Source: Catalinimonas alkaloidigena
Lineage (GTDB): Bacteria > Bacteroidota > Bacteroidia > Cytophagales > Flexibacteraceae
Reading direction: 5' to 3'
Length of the DNA stretch: 64,000 nt
NCBI RefSeq assembly: GCF_900100765.1
Contig: NZ_FNFO01000011.1
Span: 248,001-312,000, forward strand
Made by a program: the position numbers and the translations under genes. Each line of letters begins with the position of its first letter. The stretch's first letter is position 1. Below the pieces are notes generated by a model that did no database searches, was not told the origin of the DNA, and was given only the letters and a program-made list of their open reading frames with translations. Of the stretch, positions 44,642-52,923 are shown in pieces.

Positions 44642-45988
44642 TTATTTTTCCAGTGCATCGAGGCGTTGCCGGTGCACATTGAACTGAATGAGTTGGAGCA
44701 GCAGCGCGCCGAGGGCCAGGCCGCCCGCCACCCAGAAAAGCAGGTGTGCCGAGCCGAAGGTATCTTTCAATATGCCCAGTCGCGAGGCCCCGACCGAAAA
44801 GGCGAAGTTGCTGAGGGCCATGTAAAGTGCAAATTGCGTCGCCGCGACGCGCGGCGCACACAGGGCCATCGCCGTGGCATAAAACCCAATGGTAAAGACC
44901 ATGTCGAGCAGCAGGTAGGCGATGATGTAGGAAGACACCACCCCGCGTTCCGGCCACAAGTGCGGCCCGGCCCCCAGCAGCACCGTCGCGACCATCAATA
45001 CCAGGGCGGCGGCCGTCATCGCTCGTTTGCGTCCGATCGTATCGACCAGCCGTCCGCCGAGCAGCATGCCGATCAGTCCGGCGGCCAGGTAACCGCTGGC
45101 GTTGAGCTGGGTAAAGGTCGTATCCTGCCAGCCCAGTTCCTGTACCGTGATCACGGTCAGGGCCGCTTCCAGCAGTCCCGAGGCAGCCCGGCAGGCGAGA
45201 ATCGTACCCGCCAGGGCCAGGCTGGAGGGCAACACCAGCACCTGCACCAGATTCCGCCCGATGCTCTTCCAGTTGGGGGCCGTACTCAGGGTAGCCTGTG
45301 CACTGGCTTCGCCGCTACTCCAGGGCAGCAGCCGTTCGCCGGGGCGTTCACGCAGCAGCAGCGGTACCACCATAATGGCCACCATCATCCCGGACACCAG
45401 CAGCGCGGTAGGAGGTAAACCCCAGTGGTTCAGGAGCCAGGAGACTCCCGCCGTGCTACCCGACATGCCCAGCAACATACTGCCCCGCATCACGCCGTTG
45501 GTGCGGGCTTGTTCCTGCAGGGGCACCACGTCGATGGCCATGCCGTCCACGGCGACATCCTGAAACGCAATAAAGAAGTAGGCGGCGAAACCGGCGATCG
45601 TCAGCCACGTGAGGTGCGCCAGCGGCTGCGCTACCAGCGCGAAGGCGGCGAAGCTCAGGGCCATGCCCAGTTGTGCGGCCAGCACCCACGGCCGGCGGCG
45701 GCCCATGGGCAGAAAACTCCAGCGGTCCATCAGCGGGGCCACCAGCAGCTTCATGCTGACAGGCAGCAGCGCGATGCCGATAAAGCTCCCGATCTGCGCG
45801 GCCGACAGGCCCCGCTCTGCCAGGAACGCGGGCAGCGCCACCACAATAAAGCCGTACGGCAGCCCTTGGGCGGCGTACAGCACCGAAAAGGCCACGTAAC
45901 GAAGCCAGCGTTGTTGGGTAAGGGCAGGGAGGTTCGTCGCCCGAGCCGCCCGCCATTTCACCATCACCTCTGATGGGGTCATGTGCAA
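44642..45988 (-). CDS. MFS transporter (AmpG-like)
   Basis: 448-residue major facilitator with twelve apparent membrane helices. The AmpG/PAT-like N-terminus is YVAFSVLYAAQGLPYGFIVV (about 31-50), with the loop DRWSFLPMGRRRPWVLAAQL (about 88-107) matching the inter-helix 2-3 motif, and YFFIAFQDVAVDGMAIDVV (about 142-160). AmpG imports anhydromuropeptides, while other members carry acetyl-CoA or sugars, so the substrate is uncertain. It is the last gene before the divergent sugar oxidoreductase at 46375. Confidence 0.9.
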   Translation of the reverse strand: MHMTPSEVMVKWRAARATNLPALTQQRWLRYVAFSVLYAAQGLPYGFIVVALPAFLAERGLSAAQIGSFIGIALLPVSMKLLVAPLMDRWSFLPMGRRRPWVLAAQLGMALSFAAFALVAQPLAHLTWLTIAGFAAYFFIAFQDVAVDGMAIDVVPLQEQARTNGVMRGSMLLGMSGSTAGVSWLLNHWGLPPTALLVSGMMVAIMVVPLLLRERPGERLLPWSSGEASAQATLSTAPNWKSIGRNLVQVLVLPSSLALAGTILACRAASGLLEAALTVITVQELGWQDTTFTQLNASGYLAAGLIGMLLGGRLVDTIGRKRAMTAAALVLMVATVLLGAGPHLWPERGVVSSYIIAYLLLDMVFTIGFYATAMALCAPRVAATQFALYMALSNFAFSVGASRLGILKDTFGSAHLLFWVAGGLALGALLLQLIQFNVHRQRLDALEK

Positions 45989-46374
45989 TTAATCAGTCAA
46001 AAAGTCGTGGGGCGACCGGCAGACGTTCGAGCAACCGCCCAGGCGCGTCGGACCCGTACCACCACGAGGGTACACGAGACGGTGGTACCTCAGGGCGAAC
46101 AGTAGAAGAATCTCATGTTGAAGTTGTGTCCTGGAGGATAGAGCAATATCGCGTACAGCGCCGACATCTGCACCACATCGCCCAAAAACCTCTGGAAAAG
46201 GTACCTACTTTCGGGGGAGTGGGGCTACCTGCCGATTTGATTTTTAAACGCTGCGCGGCCTTCTGTGACGTGTTCGGCAATCGGGATGGGAATCGCTCCG
46301 ATCACATCCTTCCCATTTCAAATTTTAGATCTATCTTGTGGAGAGTAACCATTCTATTTTTACCTCTCACACCT
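45989..46374. other. Divergent intergenic region with inverted repeat and -7-like box
   Basis: About 390 bp. GTACCACC (46056-46063) and GGTGGTAC (46081-46088) form a perfect 8-bp inverted repeat with a 17-nt spacer. TATCTTGT at 46332-46339, 36 bp before the ATG at 46375, resembles the -7 octamer seen elsewhere in the window. No gene recognised. Confidence 0.4.
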
Positions 46375-47802
46375 ATGTCCAAACCTACATCTTCCCGCCG
46401 CTCCTTCCTCAAGAAACTCGGCGGAACCACCGCACTGGTGGCCAGCGCACCGCTGGCGTTCGCCGAGGGTTTTCCGCAGCTCCTGAAACGTCCGGCTCAC
46501 CACGCGGGCGTGGCTGCCAACGACCGGATTCGCCTCGGATGCATCGGCATGGGCCTGATGGGCTTCGGCGACGTGGCCACGGCCCTGCAAGTGCCCGGCA
46601 TCGAATTTGTGGCCGCCTGCGACCTGTACGACGGGCACCTGCAACACGCCAAGGAGCTTTACGGCAAAGATATTTTTACCACCCGCGACTTCCGGGAACT
46701 GCTGAACCGCAAGGACATCGACGCGGTCATCATCGCCACGACCGATCACTGGCACGATCACATTTCGGTGGCGGCGATGGAAGCTGGTAAGCACGTCTAC
46801 TGCGAAAAGCCGATGGTCCACCACATCGACGAGGGGCAGAAGGTGATTGACACCCAGAAGAAAACGGGCAAAGTATTTCAGGTCGGGAGCCAGCGCGTCA
46901 GCAGCATCATTTTCGAGAAAGCCAAGGAACTGTACGAGTCGGGCATCATCGGTGAGTTGAACATGGTCGAGGCGGCTTACGACCGCCACAGTGCGCTGGG
47001 AGCCTGGCAGTACTCGATTCCGACCGACGCTTCGCCACAAACGGTGGACTGGGACCGCTACCTGGGCGATGCCCCCAAGGTGCCCTACGATCCGAAACGC
47101 TTTTTCCGCTGGCGGAATTACCGCGACTACGGCACGGGCATGGCCGGTGACCTGTTTGTGCACCTGATTTCGGGGCTGCACATGGTGACGGGCTCGCTGG
47201 GCCCCACGCGGATCTACTCGTCGGGCGGGTTGAACTACTGGAAGGATGGGCGCGACGTGCCCGATCTGCTGGTCGGCATCCACGACTATCCGAAAACGGA
47301 TGTGCACCCGGCGTTCCAACTGACGTTGCGCTGCAACTTTGCCGACGGCTCCGGTGGGGGCGAGCTGACCCGTCTGGTCGGGTCGGAAGGCGAAATTCAG
47401 ATCGGCTGGGGCAACCTGACGGTGCGGCGCGACAAGCTGCCGAAAGCGCCCGGTTACGGCGGATGGGACATCTACAACGTTTTCACCGATGCGCAGAAAA
47501 AGGCCTTTGTGGAAGATTACCACAAAAAATATCCGTCGCAACGCGCCGAAGTGATGCCACCCGACGAAGAGCGCTACGAAGCGCCCAAGGGCTACGACGA
47601 GCGGCTCGACCACTTTGTGAACTTCTTCGAAGGGGTGCGCAACGGCAAGAAAATCGTGGAAGACGCTACGTTCGGTCTGCGGGCGGCGGGTCCGGCCTTG
47701 GCCTCGAACATGAGTTACTTCGAGCAACGTGTCATTCACTGGGACCCCGAGCGGATGCAGGTGCTGAAAGGCGATAAAGGGGACATGCGTCCCGGTAAGT
47801 AA
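46375..47802 (+). CDS. Exported Gfo/Idh/MocA-family oxidoreductase 1
   Basis: 475 residues. A twin-arginine signal SRRSFLKKLGG (about 7-17) ends in a hydrophobic ALVASAPLAFAEG. A Rossmann NAD(P) domain follows with RIRLGCIGMGLMGFGDVA (about 53-70), DAVIIATTDHWHDHI and the family lysine motif GKHVYCEKPM (about 139-148). The C-terminal GFO_IDH_MocA domain has GTGMAGDLFVHLISGLHMV, likely carrying the catalytic His. Related enzymes oxidise or epimerise sugars, including GH109-type glycosidases. Start 46375 places the Tat signal correctly. Ends in a terminator. Acts on an external or periplasmic carbohydrate, identity unknown. Confidence 0.92.
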   Translation: MSKPTSSRRSFLKKLGGTTALVASAPLAFAEGFPQLLKRPAHHAGVAANDRIRLGCIGMGLMGFGDVATALQVPGIEFVAACDLYDGHLQHAKELYGKDIFTTRDFRELLNRKDIDAVIIATTDHWHDHISVAAMEAGKHVYCEKPMVHHIDEGQKVIDTQKKTGKVFQVGSQRVSSIIFEKAKELYESGIIGELNMVEAAYDRHSALGAWQYSIPTDASPQTVDWDRYLGDAPKVPYDPKRFFRWRNYRDYGTGMAGDLFVHLISGLHMVTGSLGPTRIYSSGGLNYWKDGRDVPDLLVGIHDYPKTDVHPAFQLTLRCNFADGSGGGELTRLVGSEGEIQIGWGNLTVRRDKLPKAPGYGGWDIYNVFTDAQKKAFVEDYHKKYPSQRAEVMPPDEERYEAPKGYDERLDHFVNFFEGVRNGKKIVEDATFGLRAAGPALASNMSYFEQRVIHWDPERMQVLKGDKGDMRPGK

Positions 47803-47820
47803 ACTTCATTGTTTAGACGA

Positions 47821-47849
47821 AAGCAAGCCTCGCCGGGGCTTGCTTTTTT
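47821..47849 (+). terminator. Intrinsic terminator
   Basis: AAGCAAGCC (47821-47829) pairs with GGCTTGCTT (47837-47845), followed by T residues. Confidence 0.85.
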
Positions 47850-47881
47850 ATTAGTAGGCGACTTTTTTCCCAAACTCCCTC

Positions 47882-48226
47882 ATGAGTGTACTCGCTCAGT
47901 TCCGCCAACGTGCGCTTGCTTTTCCGGAAGTGGAAGAGCAACCCGACCATGAGAAAACGTTGTTTCAAGTGGCGCAGAAAAGCTTTGCGACGCTTTCGGA
48001 GCCAGACCAACGGGTCTGCCTGAAACTCTCCGAACTCGATCAGTCGCTGTTTACCGACTTCGATGCCAACGCGATTTATGCGGTGCCGGACCCGTCAGGC
48101 CAAGAAGGCTGGACGTATGTAGAGCTGGATTCGGTGCCGGAATCGGTCGTGGCCGATGCGCTGACCGCCGCCTACTGCCATGTGGCCCCCCGGCGGCTGG
48201 CGCAGCCTTACCTGGATGCGTCGTGA
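47882..48226 (+). CDS. MmcQ/YjbR-family protein
   Basis: 114 residues. Matches the YjbR/MmcQ fold: FRQRALAFPEVEEQPDHEK (about 7-25), LFQVAQKSFATLSEPDQRVCLKL (about 27-49, read in parts), then EGWTYVELDSVPESVVADAL and CHVAPRRLAQ. These small proteins are related to CyaY-like and MmcQ DNA-binding folds; function is unclear. It converges with the next gene, their stop codons directly adjoining (48226/48227). Confidence 0.85.
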   Translation: MSVLAQFRQRALAFPEVEEQPDHEKTLFQVAQKSFATLSEPDQRVCLKLSELDQSLFTDFDANAIYAVPDPSGQEGWTYVELDSVPESVVADALTAAYCHVAPRRLAQPYLDAS

Positions 48227-49255
48227 TCAGCTCACGGGCTCGGTCGGTTGTTCTTCTGCCTGGGGTGCTTTCTTCTTGCCGTATTTCTGGTAGAGCCAGC
48301 GCCCCAGCGGAATCAGGAGTACGGTCAGGAGCCACTGCGGATCGTGCAGAATACCGTCACGCCACTTGAGCAAGGTCGCCGTCCAGAAGCCCGCTTCGGG
48401 TTGTGCCTGGATGAAAATCTCGCTGGAGTAGACTTCTTTCTCGCGCAGGTATTTTTCGCCGTCCAGTTCGACCTGAATCGAGGCCGTGATGTTCAGCCGG
48501 AACCGCCCCGGGCGCAGCGGCGTCACCGACCAGTCCCAGAACACCTCATCCTGGCCCAGAATGGGCTTCAGCGCCGGTTCGTTGGTCAGGGTGACGGCGA
48601 ATTTAGGATTCGTTGGGTCGTCGTCAGGGCAGTATACCTTGGTGCTCATCAGCGAACTGACTTCGATCTCGGCGCGCGTCACCTCGCCCACAATGTTGGC
48701 GAACAGGGAAGGTGCCTCCAGCGCGTCGCGCGAAATGTAAATGCGCACCTGTTGCGGCTGGCCCACTTCCATGCTGTCGAGGAGGTTGTGGGCGATGTGG
48801 CCCAGTTCGGCTTCGGCGGCGTCGGCCACTGCCGCCGGCGAAGGGGCGGATACCCCGGGATTGGCCGTTTCGACGCCTTGGGCGTAAACGGTAATGACCG
48901 AGTCCTGAAACGTGAAGTAACAGGAAGAGGTGGTGTCGAGGCGGAGGATGTAGGCCTGCAATTCGGCCCAGCGGGGCTCGTCTGCACTGAGGCGGAGGGT
49001 GTCGGACCAGAGGTAGACGGTCAGGCTGTCGTACGCCTGCCAGTCGACATCGGTAATCCGCAGCGAATCGGTGCGGCTGGAGCCCTGTCGCAACAGACGC
49101 GGGTTTTGCAACCGCACGGCCTGCGAAAGGGCCGCCGACGCAGGGGCGATGCGGGCATCACGGGGCGGGGCTTGCGTACGACCAGTGAAGGGGAGGAGGA
49201 GGAAAAGACTGGCTAGTAACGTACGCCGCACCAGAAGGGGGGAGAACCGGTTCAT
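48227..49255 (-). CDS. Periplasmic, C-terminally membrane-anchored protein of unknown function
   Basis: 342 residues. A signal peptide (about 1-27, LLASLFLLLPFTGRTQ) is followed by a Ser/Ala-rich region and a long exposed domain. The segment FWDWSVTPLRPGRFRLNITA (about 245-264) and the following strands resemble a beta-sandwich module of the type W-x-W-x-V-x-P-x2-x-G that I associate with stand-alone sensor domains in some conflict-related proteins. A hydrophobic anchor WLLTVLLIPLGRWLYQKYG (about 308-326) and a short charged tail end it. The topology suggests a periplasmic domain held in the inner membrane. No assigned family; the domain resemblance is a weak inference. Confidence 0.6.
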   Translation of the reverse strand: MNRFSPLLVRRTLLASLFLLLPFTGRTQAPPRDARIAPASAALSQAVRLQNPRLLRQGSSRTDSLRITDVDWQAYDSLTVYLWSDTLRLSADEPRWAELQAYILRLDTTSSCYFTFQDSVITVYAQGVETANPGVSAPSPAAVADAAEAELGHIAHNLLDSMEVGQPQQVRIYISRDALEAPSLFANIVGEVTRAEIEVSSLMSTKVYCPDDDPTNPKFAVTLTNEPALKPILGQDEVFWDWSVTPLRPGRFRLNITASIQVELDGEKYLREKEVYSSEIFIQAQPEAGFWTATLLKWRDGILHDPQWLLTVLLIPLGRWLYQKYGKKKAPQAEEQPTEPVS

Positions 49256-49421
49256 GGCAGGTGGACGTGGAAATTCGTAATACGTGCATCAAGGTAAGAA
49301 TAAATCCCTCTTTTTCAAGAAGATACGCTTCCGATTTCTGCCGACTCCCCATAAAAATCCCCACGGAATACGAAGAAGAGTTCGCCGTCCGTGGGGTTGA
49401 AACGCTTGCCGTAAAGTGCGC

Positions 49422-50582
49422 TTACGTCAGTTGTACTTTCTTGCCGGTGCGGGCAGCTTCGTAAATCGCCGTCAGAATTTTCATGTCGCGGCGGCCCATT
49501 TCGCCCGGTACGATCGACTCGCGGTTTTCGCGGACGCAGAGCGCAAAGTCGTCCATCTGCAACGTCTGTTCGCGGACCTGCGGGAAATCCATTTTGCCTT
49601 CGCTGGTTTCGCCCTTCAGGCCATCGTAACCGTAGGCCGGATCGAGTTCGAACCAACCGTTTTCCGCTTCAGCACGCAGTTTTGCGCCGTTCTGGTTGTA
49701 GCTGGAAACGAAATCGGCCGTGACGCCGTCAGGAAATTCCATCTGCCAGATGATGGTCTCTTCCACCTCGTCGAACTTTTTAGGATCGGTCACCTCGCCG
49801 AACCGCGCCGTAATGGCCGTCGGCTCTTTGCCCAGTGTGTAACACGCGCCCTGTACGCAGTAAATGCCGACGTCCATGAGCGGACCGCCGCCGGCCAGCT
49901 CCTTGTCGAGCCGCCACTGGTCCGGATCGCCGATCTTGAAGCTGTCGGCCCCCGAAATCTTCTTCACCGGCCCGAAGACCTGCTGCTGCCCCAGGCGCAT
50001 CATCTCTTTGTTGTGCGGCTCGAAGTGCAGCCGATACCCCACCGAAAGTTTGCGGTTGGCCTCTTTGCAGGCGGCAATCATCTGATCGCATTCTTCGACC
50101 GAAATGGCCATCGGCTTTTCCGTAATCATATGCTTGCCCGCTTTGGCGCCGCGAATCACGTACTCGGCGTGCATGGAGTTGGGCAGCACCACGTACACGA
50201 TGTCGATGTCGGGGTTGTCGGCAATCTGGTCGTAAGTTTCGTAGTTGTAGACGTTTTTGTCGGGGATGTTGTACTTCTTCTTCCATTCTTCAGCCTTTTC
50301 GGGGGTGCCCGTCACAATCCCGGCCAGGTAACAGTGTTGCGCTTCGGCCAGCGCCGGTGCCAGTTGGTGGGTGGCATAGCTGCCCAGGCCGACGAGCGCC
50401 ACGCCCAGCTTACGGTTCTGCGGATCGTTGGCATTGGCCTGCGCCGTGGTGTCGGTCGAGGCGGTATCCGAAGGGTTGGACGAAGGCGTACACGCCGAAA
50501 ACGCCAGAGGAGCCGCCAGAATGGAGCCGACGCCCAGGGCCGTACGACGTAAAAAAATTCGACGGTGAAACGATTGAGACAT
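49422..50582 (-). CDS. Exported Gfo/Idh/MocA-family oxidoreductase 2 (lipoprotein)
   Basis: 386 residues. The N-terminus combines a twin-arginine motif (HRRIFLRRTALG, 6-17) with lipobox LAFSAC (Cys about 31), so it is probably a Tat-exported lipoprotein. A Ser/Thr/Asp-rich linker precedes the Rossmann domain, LGVALVGLGSYATHQLAPAL (about 59-78), with GKHMITEKPMAI (about 142-153) and the C-terminal dimerisation sheet with GGPLMDVGIYCVQGACYTLG. The start at 50582 is set by the signal; the longer frame has no such features. It likely oxidises a carbohydrate or polyol; cofactor use in the periplasm would need tightly bound NAD(P), as in glucose-fructose oxidoreductase. Confidence 0.92.
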   Translation of the reverse strand: MSQSFHRRIFLRRTALGVGSILAAPLAFSACTPSSNPSDTASTDTTAQANANDPQNRKLGVALVGLGSYATHQLAPALAEAQHCYLAGIVTGTPEKAEEWKKKYNIPDKNVYNYETYDQIADNPDIDIVYVVLPNSMHAEYVIRGAKAGKHMITEKPMAISVEECDQMIAACKEANRKLSVGYRLHFEPHNKEMMRLGQQQVFGPVKKISGADSFKIGDPDQWRLDKELAGGGPLMDVGIYCVQGACYTLGKEPTAITARFGEVTDPKKFDEVEETIIWQMEFPDGVTADFVSSYNQNGAKLRAEAENGWFELDPAYGYDGLKGETSEGKMDFPQVREQTLQMDDFALCVRENRESIVPGEMGRRDMKILTAIYEAARTGKKVQLT

Positions 50583-50794
50583 ACAGTTTGGGAGGTTTTG
50601 TGAATAGAGGTGCGTTAATGAGGTGCAACAAACAGAATTCCGCGCTGGAATGCAACAACCCACGAAACCGATTGCACAGAAGTTACGCCTGAGCGGGGTT
50701 TGTTCCCGGTTCGGCAGAGAAAGCCCGCGCGGGGGTTGTCGGCTGGCAGGATTTTGACAATTTACGGCCCTGAACCGAATGGATACACCGAACA

Positions 50795-52270
50795 ATGGAA
50801 ATACGTATTGATCCTGATTTACAAGAAGTTGAAGCCATGATTGTGCCGCTGGTGCAGGACAGCCGCCTGGCCGACCGGCGTGTCAAGCTGGCCGAGCGCG
50901 CCGGCCTGGACGGCGACGTCGATTTTGAAGGTGAACTGAAAGAAGTGGCGTTGTTGTACGCGCGTCCGGGCAAAGGCCCACGACGGGTCTACCTGTTGGG
51001 AGTGGGCCAGGAACCCGATTTTGCGTCGGTGCTGCTGGCGTTTCGCAGCTTCGCTCATCGCTACGGTAAGAAACTGCCGACGCGCGTGGGCATCTTCTTC
51101 CAGTACCTCACCGGAGCCGATGCCGATGCGGCCGGCACCCTGACCGACGCCGCCGTCAACGGATTTCTGCTCGGCGCCTACAACCTGGGGCTGTACAAAA
51201 CGCAATCCGATCCGCCGGAGGAAGCCCCCGGCAGCCGGGGCGCGGCGTTGCTGCAATTGCGCACCGACGCAACGGCCGACGTGGTGGAGCGAGCGCAGGC
51301 GACCGCCGACGTCCAACGCCGCATCCTGGATCTGGTCAACGCTCCGGCCAACAAAGTAACGCCGCAAACGCTGGTGCAGTGGGCCGTCGATGCCGGTGCC
51401 CAGTGGGGCTTTTCCGTAACGGCCTACGACCGCGCACAACTCCAGGAGATGGGGGCTGAGGCATTGCTGGCCGTAGGGCGGGGCAGTGCGCATCCGCCTC
51501 AGTTGGTGGTGATGGAATACAAACCCGAGGGCGAAGCCTTGCCCAAAGTGGCGCTGGTGGGCAAAGGCATCACGTTCGATACGGGCGGGCTGTCGATCAA
51601 GCCTTCGGCCAACATGCACCACATGAAGAGCGACATGGGCGGCGCGGCGGCAGTGCTGGGCACGATGGAGCTGGTGGCGCGGCTGAAACTGCCGATTCAC
51701 TTGATCGGGGTGGTGCCCACGGCCGAAAATGCGGTGGACGCTTCGTCGCTGCGTCCCGGTGATGTAATCGGCTCGTATTCCGGCAAAACCATCGAAGTTA
51801 TCGATACCGATGCCGAAGGGCGGCTGATTCTGGCCGACGGACTGGCCTACGCCAAAAAGCACTTCGATCCCGAGATCCTGATCGACCTGGCGACCCTGAC
51901 CGGCAGCGTAATCGGCACGTTGGGTTACCACGCGGCGGGGCTGTTTACCCACGACGATGCCCTGGCGCAGGCCCTGACCGCGGCGGGCGAACAGACCGGC
52001 GAGCGCGTCTGGCGGTTGCCGCTGTGGCCGGTCTACGCCGACGAGATGAAATCGGACGTGGCCGACATCAAAAATTACCACGGCAAGCCCTACGCCGGTG
52101 CCATTACGGCGGCTAAATTTCTGGAGGCGTTTACCAACGAACATCCGCGCTGGGCGCACCTCGACATTGCGGGGGTGGCGTTTGGCAGTTCCGAGTTTTC
52201 GTCCATGCAAAGCGCAACGGCCTGGGGCGTCCGGTTGCTGACCACGTACCTGAGCGGACTGGTCTCCTAA
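50795..52270 (+). CDS. pepA: Leucyl aminopeptidase (M17)
   Basis: 491-residue cytosolic aminopeptidase removing N-terminal residues from peptides, with two metal ions. The M17 catalytic domain (about 170-488) has VALVGKGITFDTGGLSIKPS (about 252-271: Lys and Asp ligands), HHMKSDMGGAAAVLGTMEL and EVIDTDAEGRLILADGLAYA (about 334-353), where the classic NTDAEGRL is DTDAEGRL. Length and order are standard. It is transcribed away from the oxidoreductase at 49422 and ends in a strong terminator. Confidence 0.94.
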   Translation: MEIRIDPDLQEVEAMIVPLVQDSRLADRRVKLAERAGLDGDVDFEGELKEVALLYARPGKGPRRVYLLGVGQEPDFASVLLAFRSFAHRYGKKLPTRVGIFFQYLTGADADAAGTLTDAAVNGFLLGAYNLGLYKTQSDPPEEAPGSRGAALLQLRTDATADVVERAQATADVQRRILDLVNAPANKVTPQTLVQWAVDAGAQWGFSVTAYDRAQLQEMGAEALLAVGRGSAHPPQLVVMEYKPEGEALPKVALVGKGITFDTGGLSIKPSANMHHMKSDMGGAAAVLGTMELVARLKLPIHLIGVVPTAENAVDASSLRPGDVIGSYSGKTIEVIDTDAEGRLILADGLAYAKKHFDPEILIDLATLTGSVIGTLGYHAAGLFTHDDALAQALTAAGEQTGERVWRLPLWPVYADEMKSDVADIKNYHGKPYAGAITAAKFLEAFTNEHPRWAHLDIAGVAFGSSEFSSMQSATAWGVRLLTTYLSGLVS

Positions 52271-52294
52271 CACCGAGAACCAACCGAGCGGCAT

Positions 52295-52333
52295 AAAAAA
52301 GCCCGTTTCCGTAATGAGGACGCGGGCTTTTTT
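52295..52333. terminator. Bidirectional intrinsic terminator
   Basis: AAAAAAGCCCG (52295-52305) pairs with CGGGCTTTTTT (52323-52333). It can end pepA on + and the PH-domain gene on -. Confidence 0.85.
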
Positions 52334-52350
52334 GCAAAAGTCGTAAGGGG

Positions 52351-52788
52351 TTAGTTCATGGCGTGTTCCCACACTTCGTTCGGCGCTACCCAGCGGATGT
52401 GGGGATTGATCCGTTGCAGATCGGCCACAAACGCATCGGGGCGTTCCGGCGAAACGACCAGCATGTCGTAGCGGTTGTACCGGATTTCGAGGCGATCAAG
52501 CGAGTTGGCCGGCGCGGCCAGCAGGGTTTGCGTACGCCGGATTTCGCGGATGCGGCTGATCGGCAGGGTGGAGGTCGTCAGCGGGCCCACTTTGACCACC
52601 AGCATTTCGCCGACAATCTGGTAGCGTGTGCCGTACCACACCACGGCGGTCAGCGCACACGTAGCAATCATGATCAGCGCCATCACCCACTTGCCGTCCC
52701 ACAGGCTGAAGCCCAACATGCCGAGCAGCGGAACCCAGAGCACGATGCTCACAATTTCGCCCTTCTGAGAGGTGTATACTTTTTTCAT
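52351..52788 (-). CDS. PH-domain membrane protein
   Basis: 145 residues. Two membrane segments (about 12-28: VSIVLWVPLLGMLGFSLW; about 34-51: ALIMIATCALTAVVWYGT) precede a small bacterial PH-like domain (YQIVGEMLVVKVGPLTTSTL, then ISRIREIRRTQTLLAAPANS, and MLVVSPERPDAFVADLQRIN). This layout is common in Bacteroidota PH-domain proteins of unknown function, possibly binding lipid or peptide at the inner membrane. Confidence 0.82.
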   Translation of the reverse strand: MKKVYTSQKGEIVSIVLWVPLLGMLGFSLWDGKWVMALIMIATCALTAVVWYGTRYQIVGEMLVVKVGPLTTSTLPISRIREIRRTQTLLAAPANSLDRLEIRYNRYDMLVVSPERPDAFVADLQRINPHIRWVAPNEVWEHAMN

Positions 52789-52923
52789 AGGAGAGAGGCC
52801 TGCGTTTCAAAAGATAGTTTTGTTTTTTCTCAATTCCTAGAAAAAAACTTGCAGTTTATGGTGCAAACCATTGCACTAAGACAAGTACGTGGCTGTTTCT
52901 CATCAGGTTACTACTCGGCTTGC

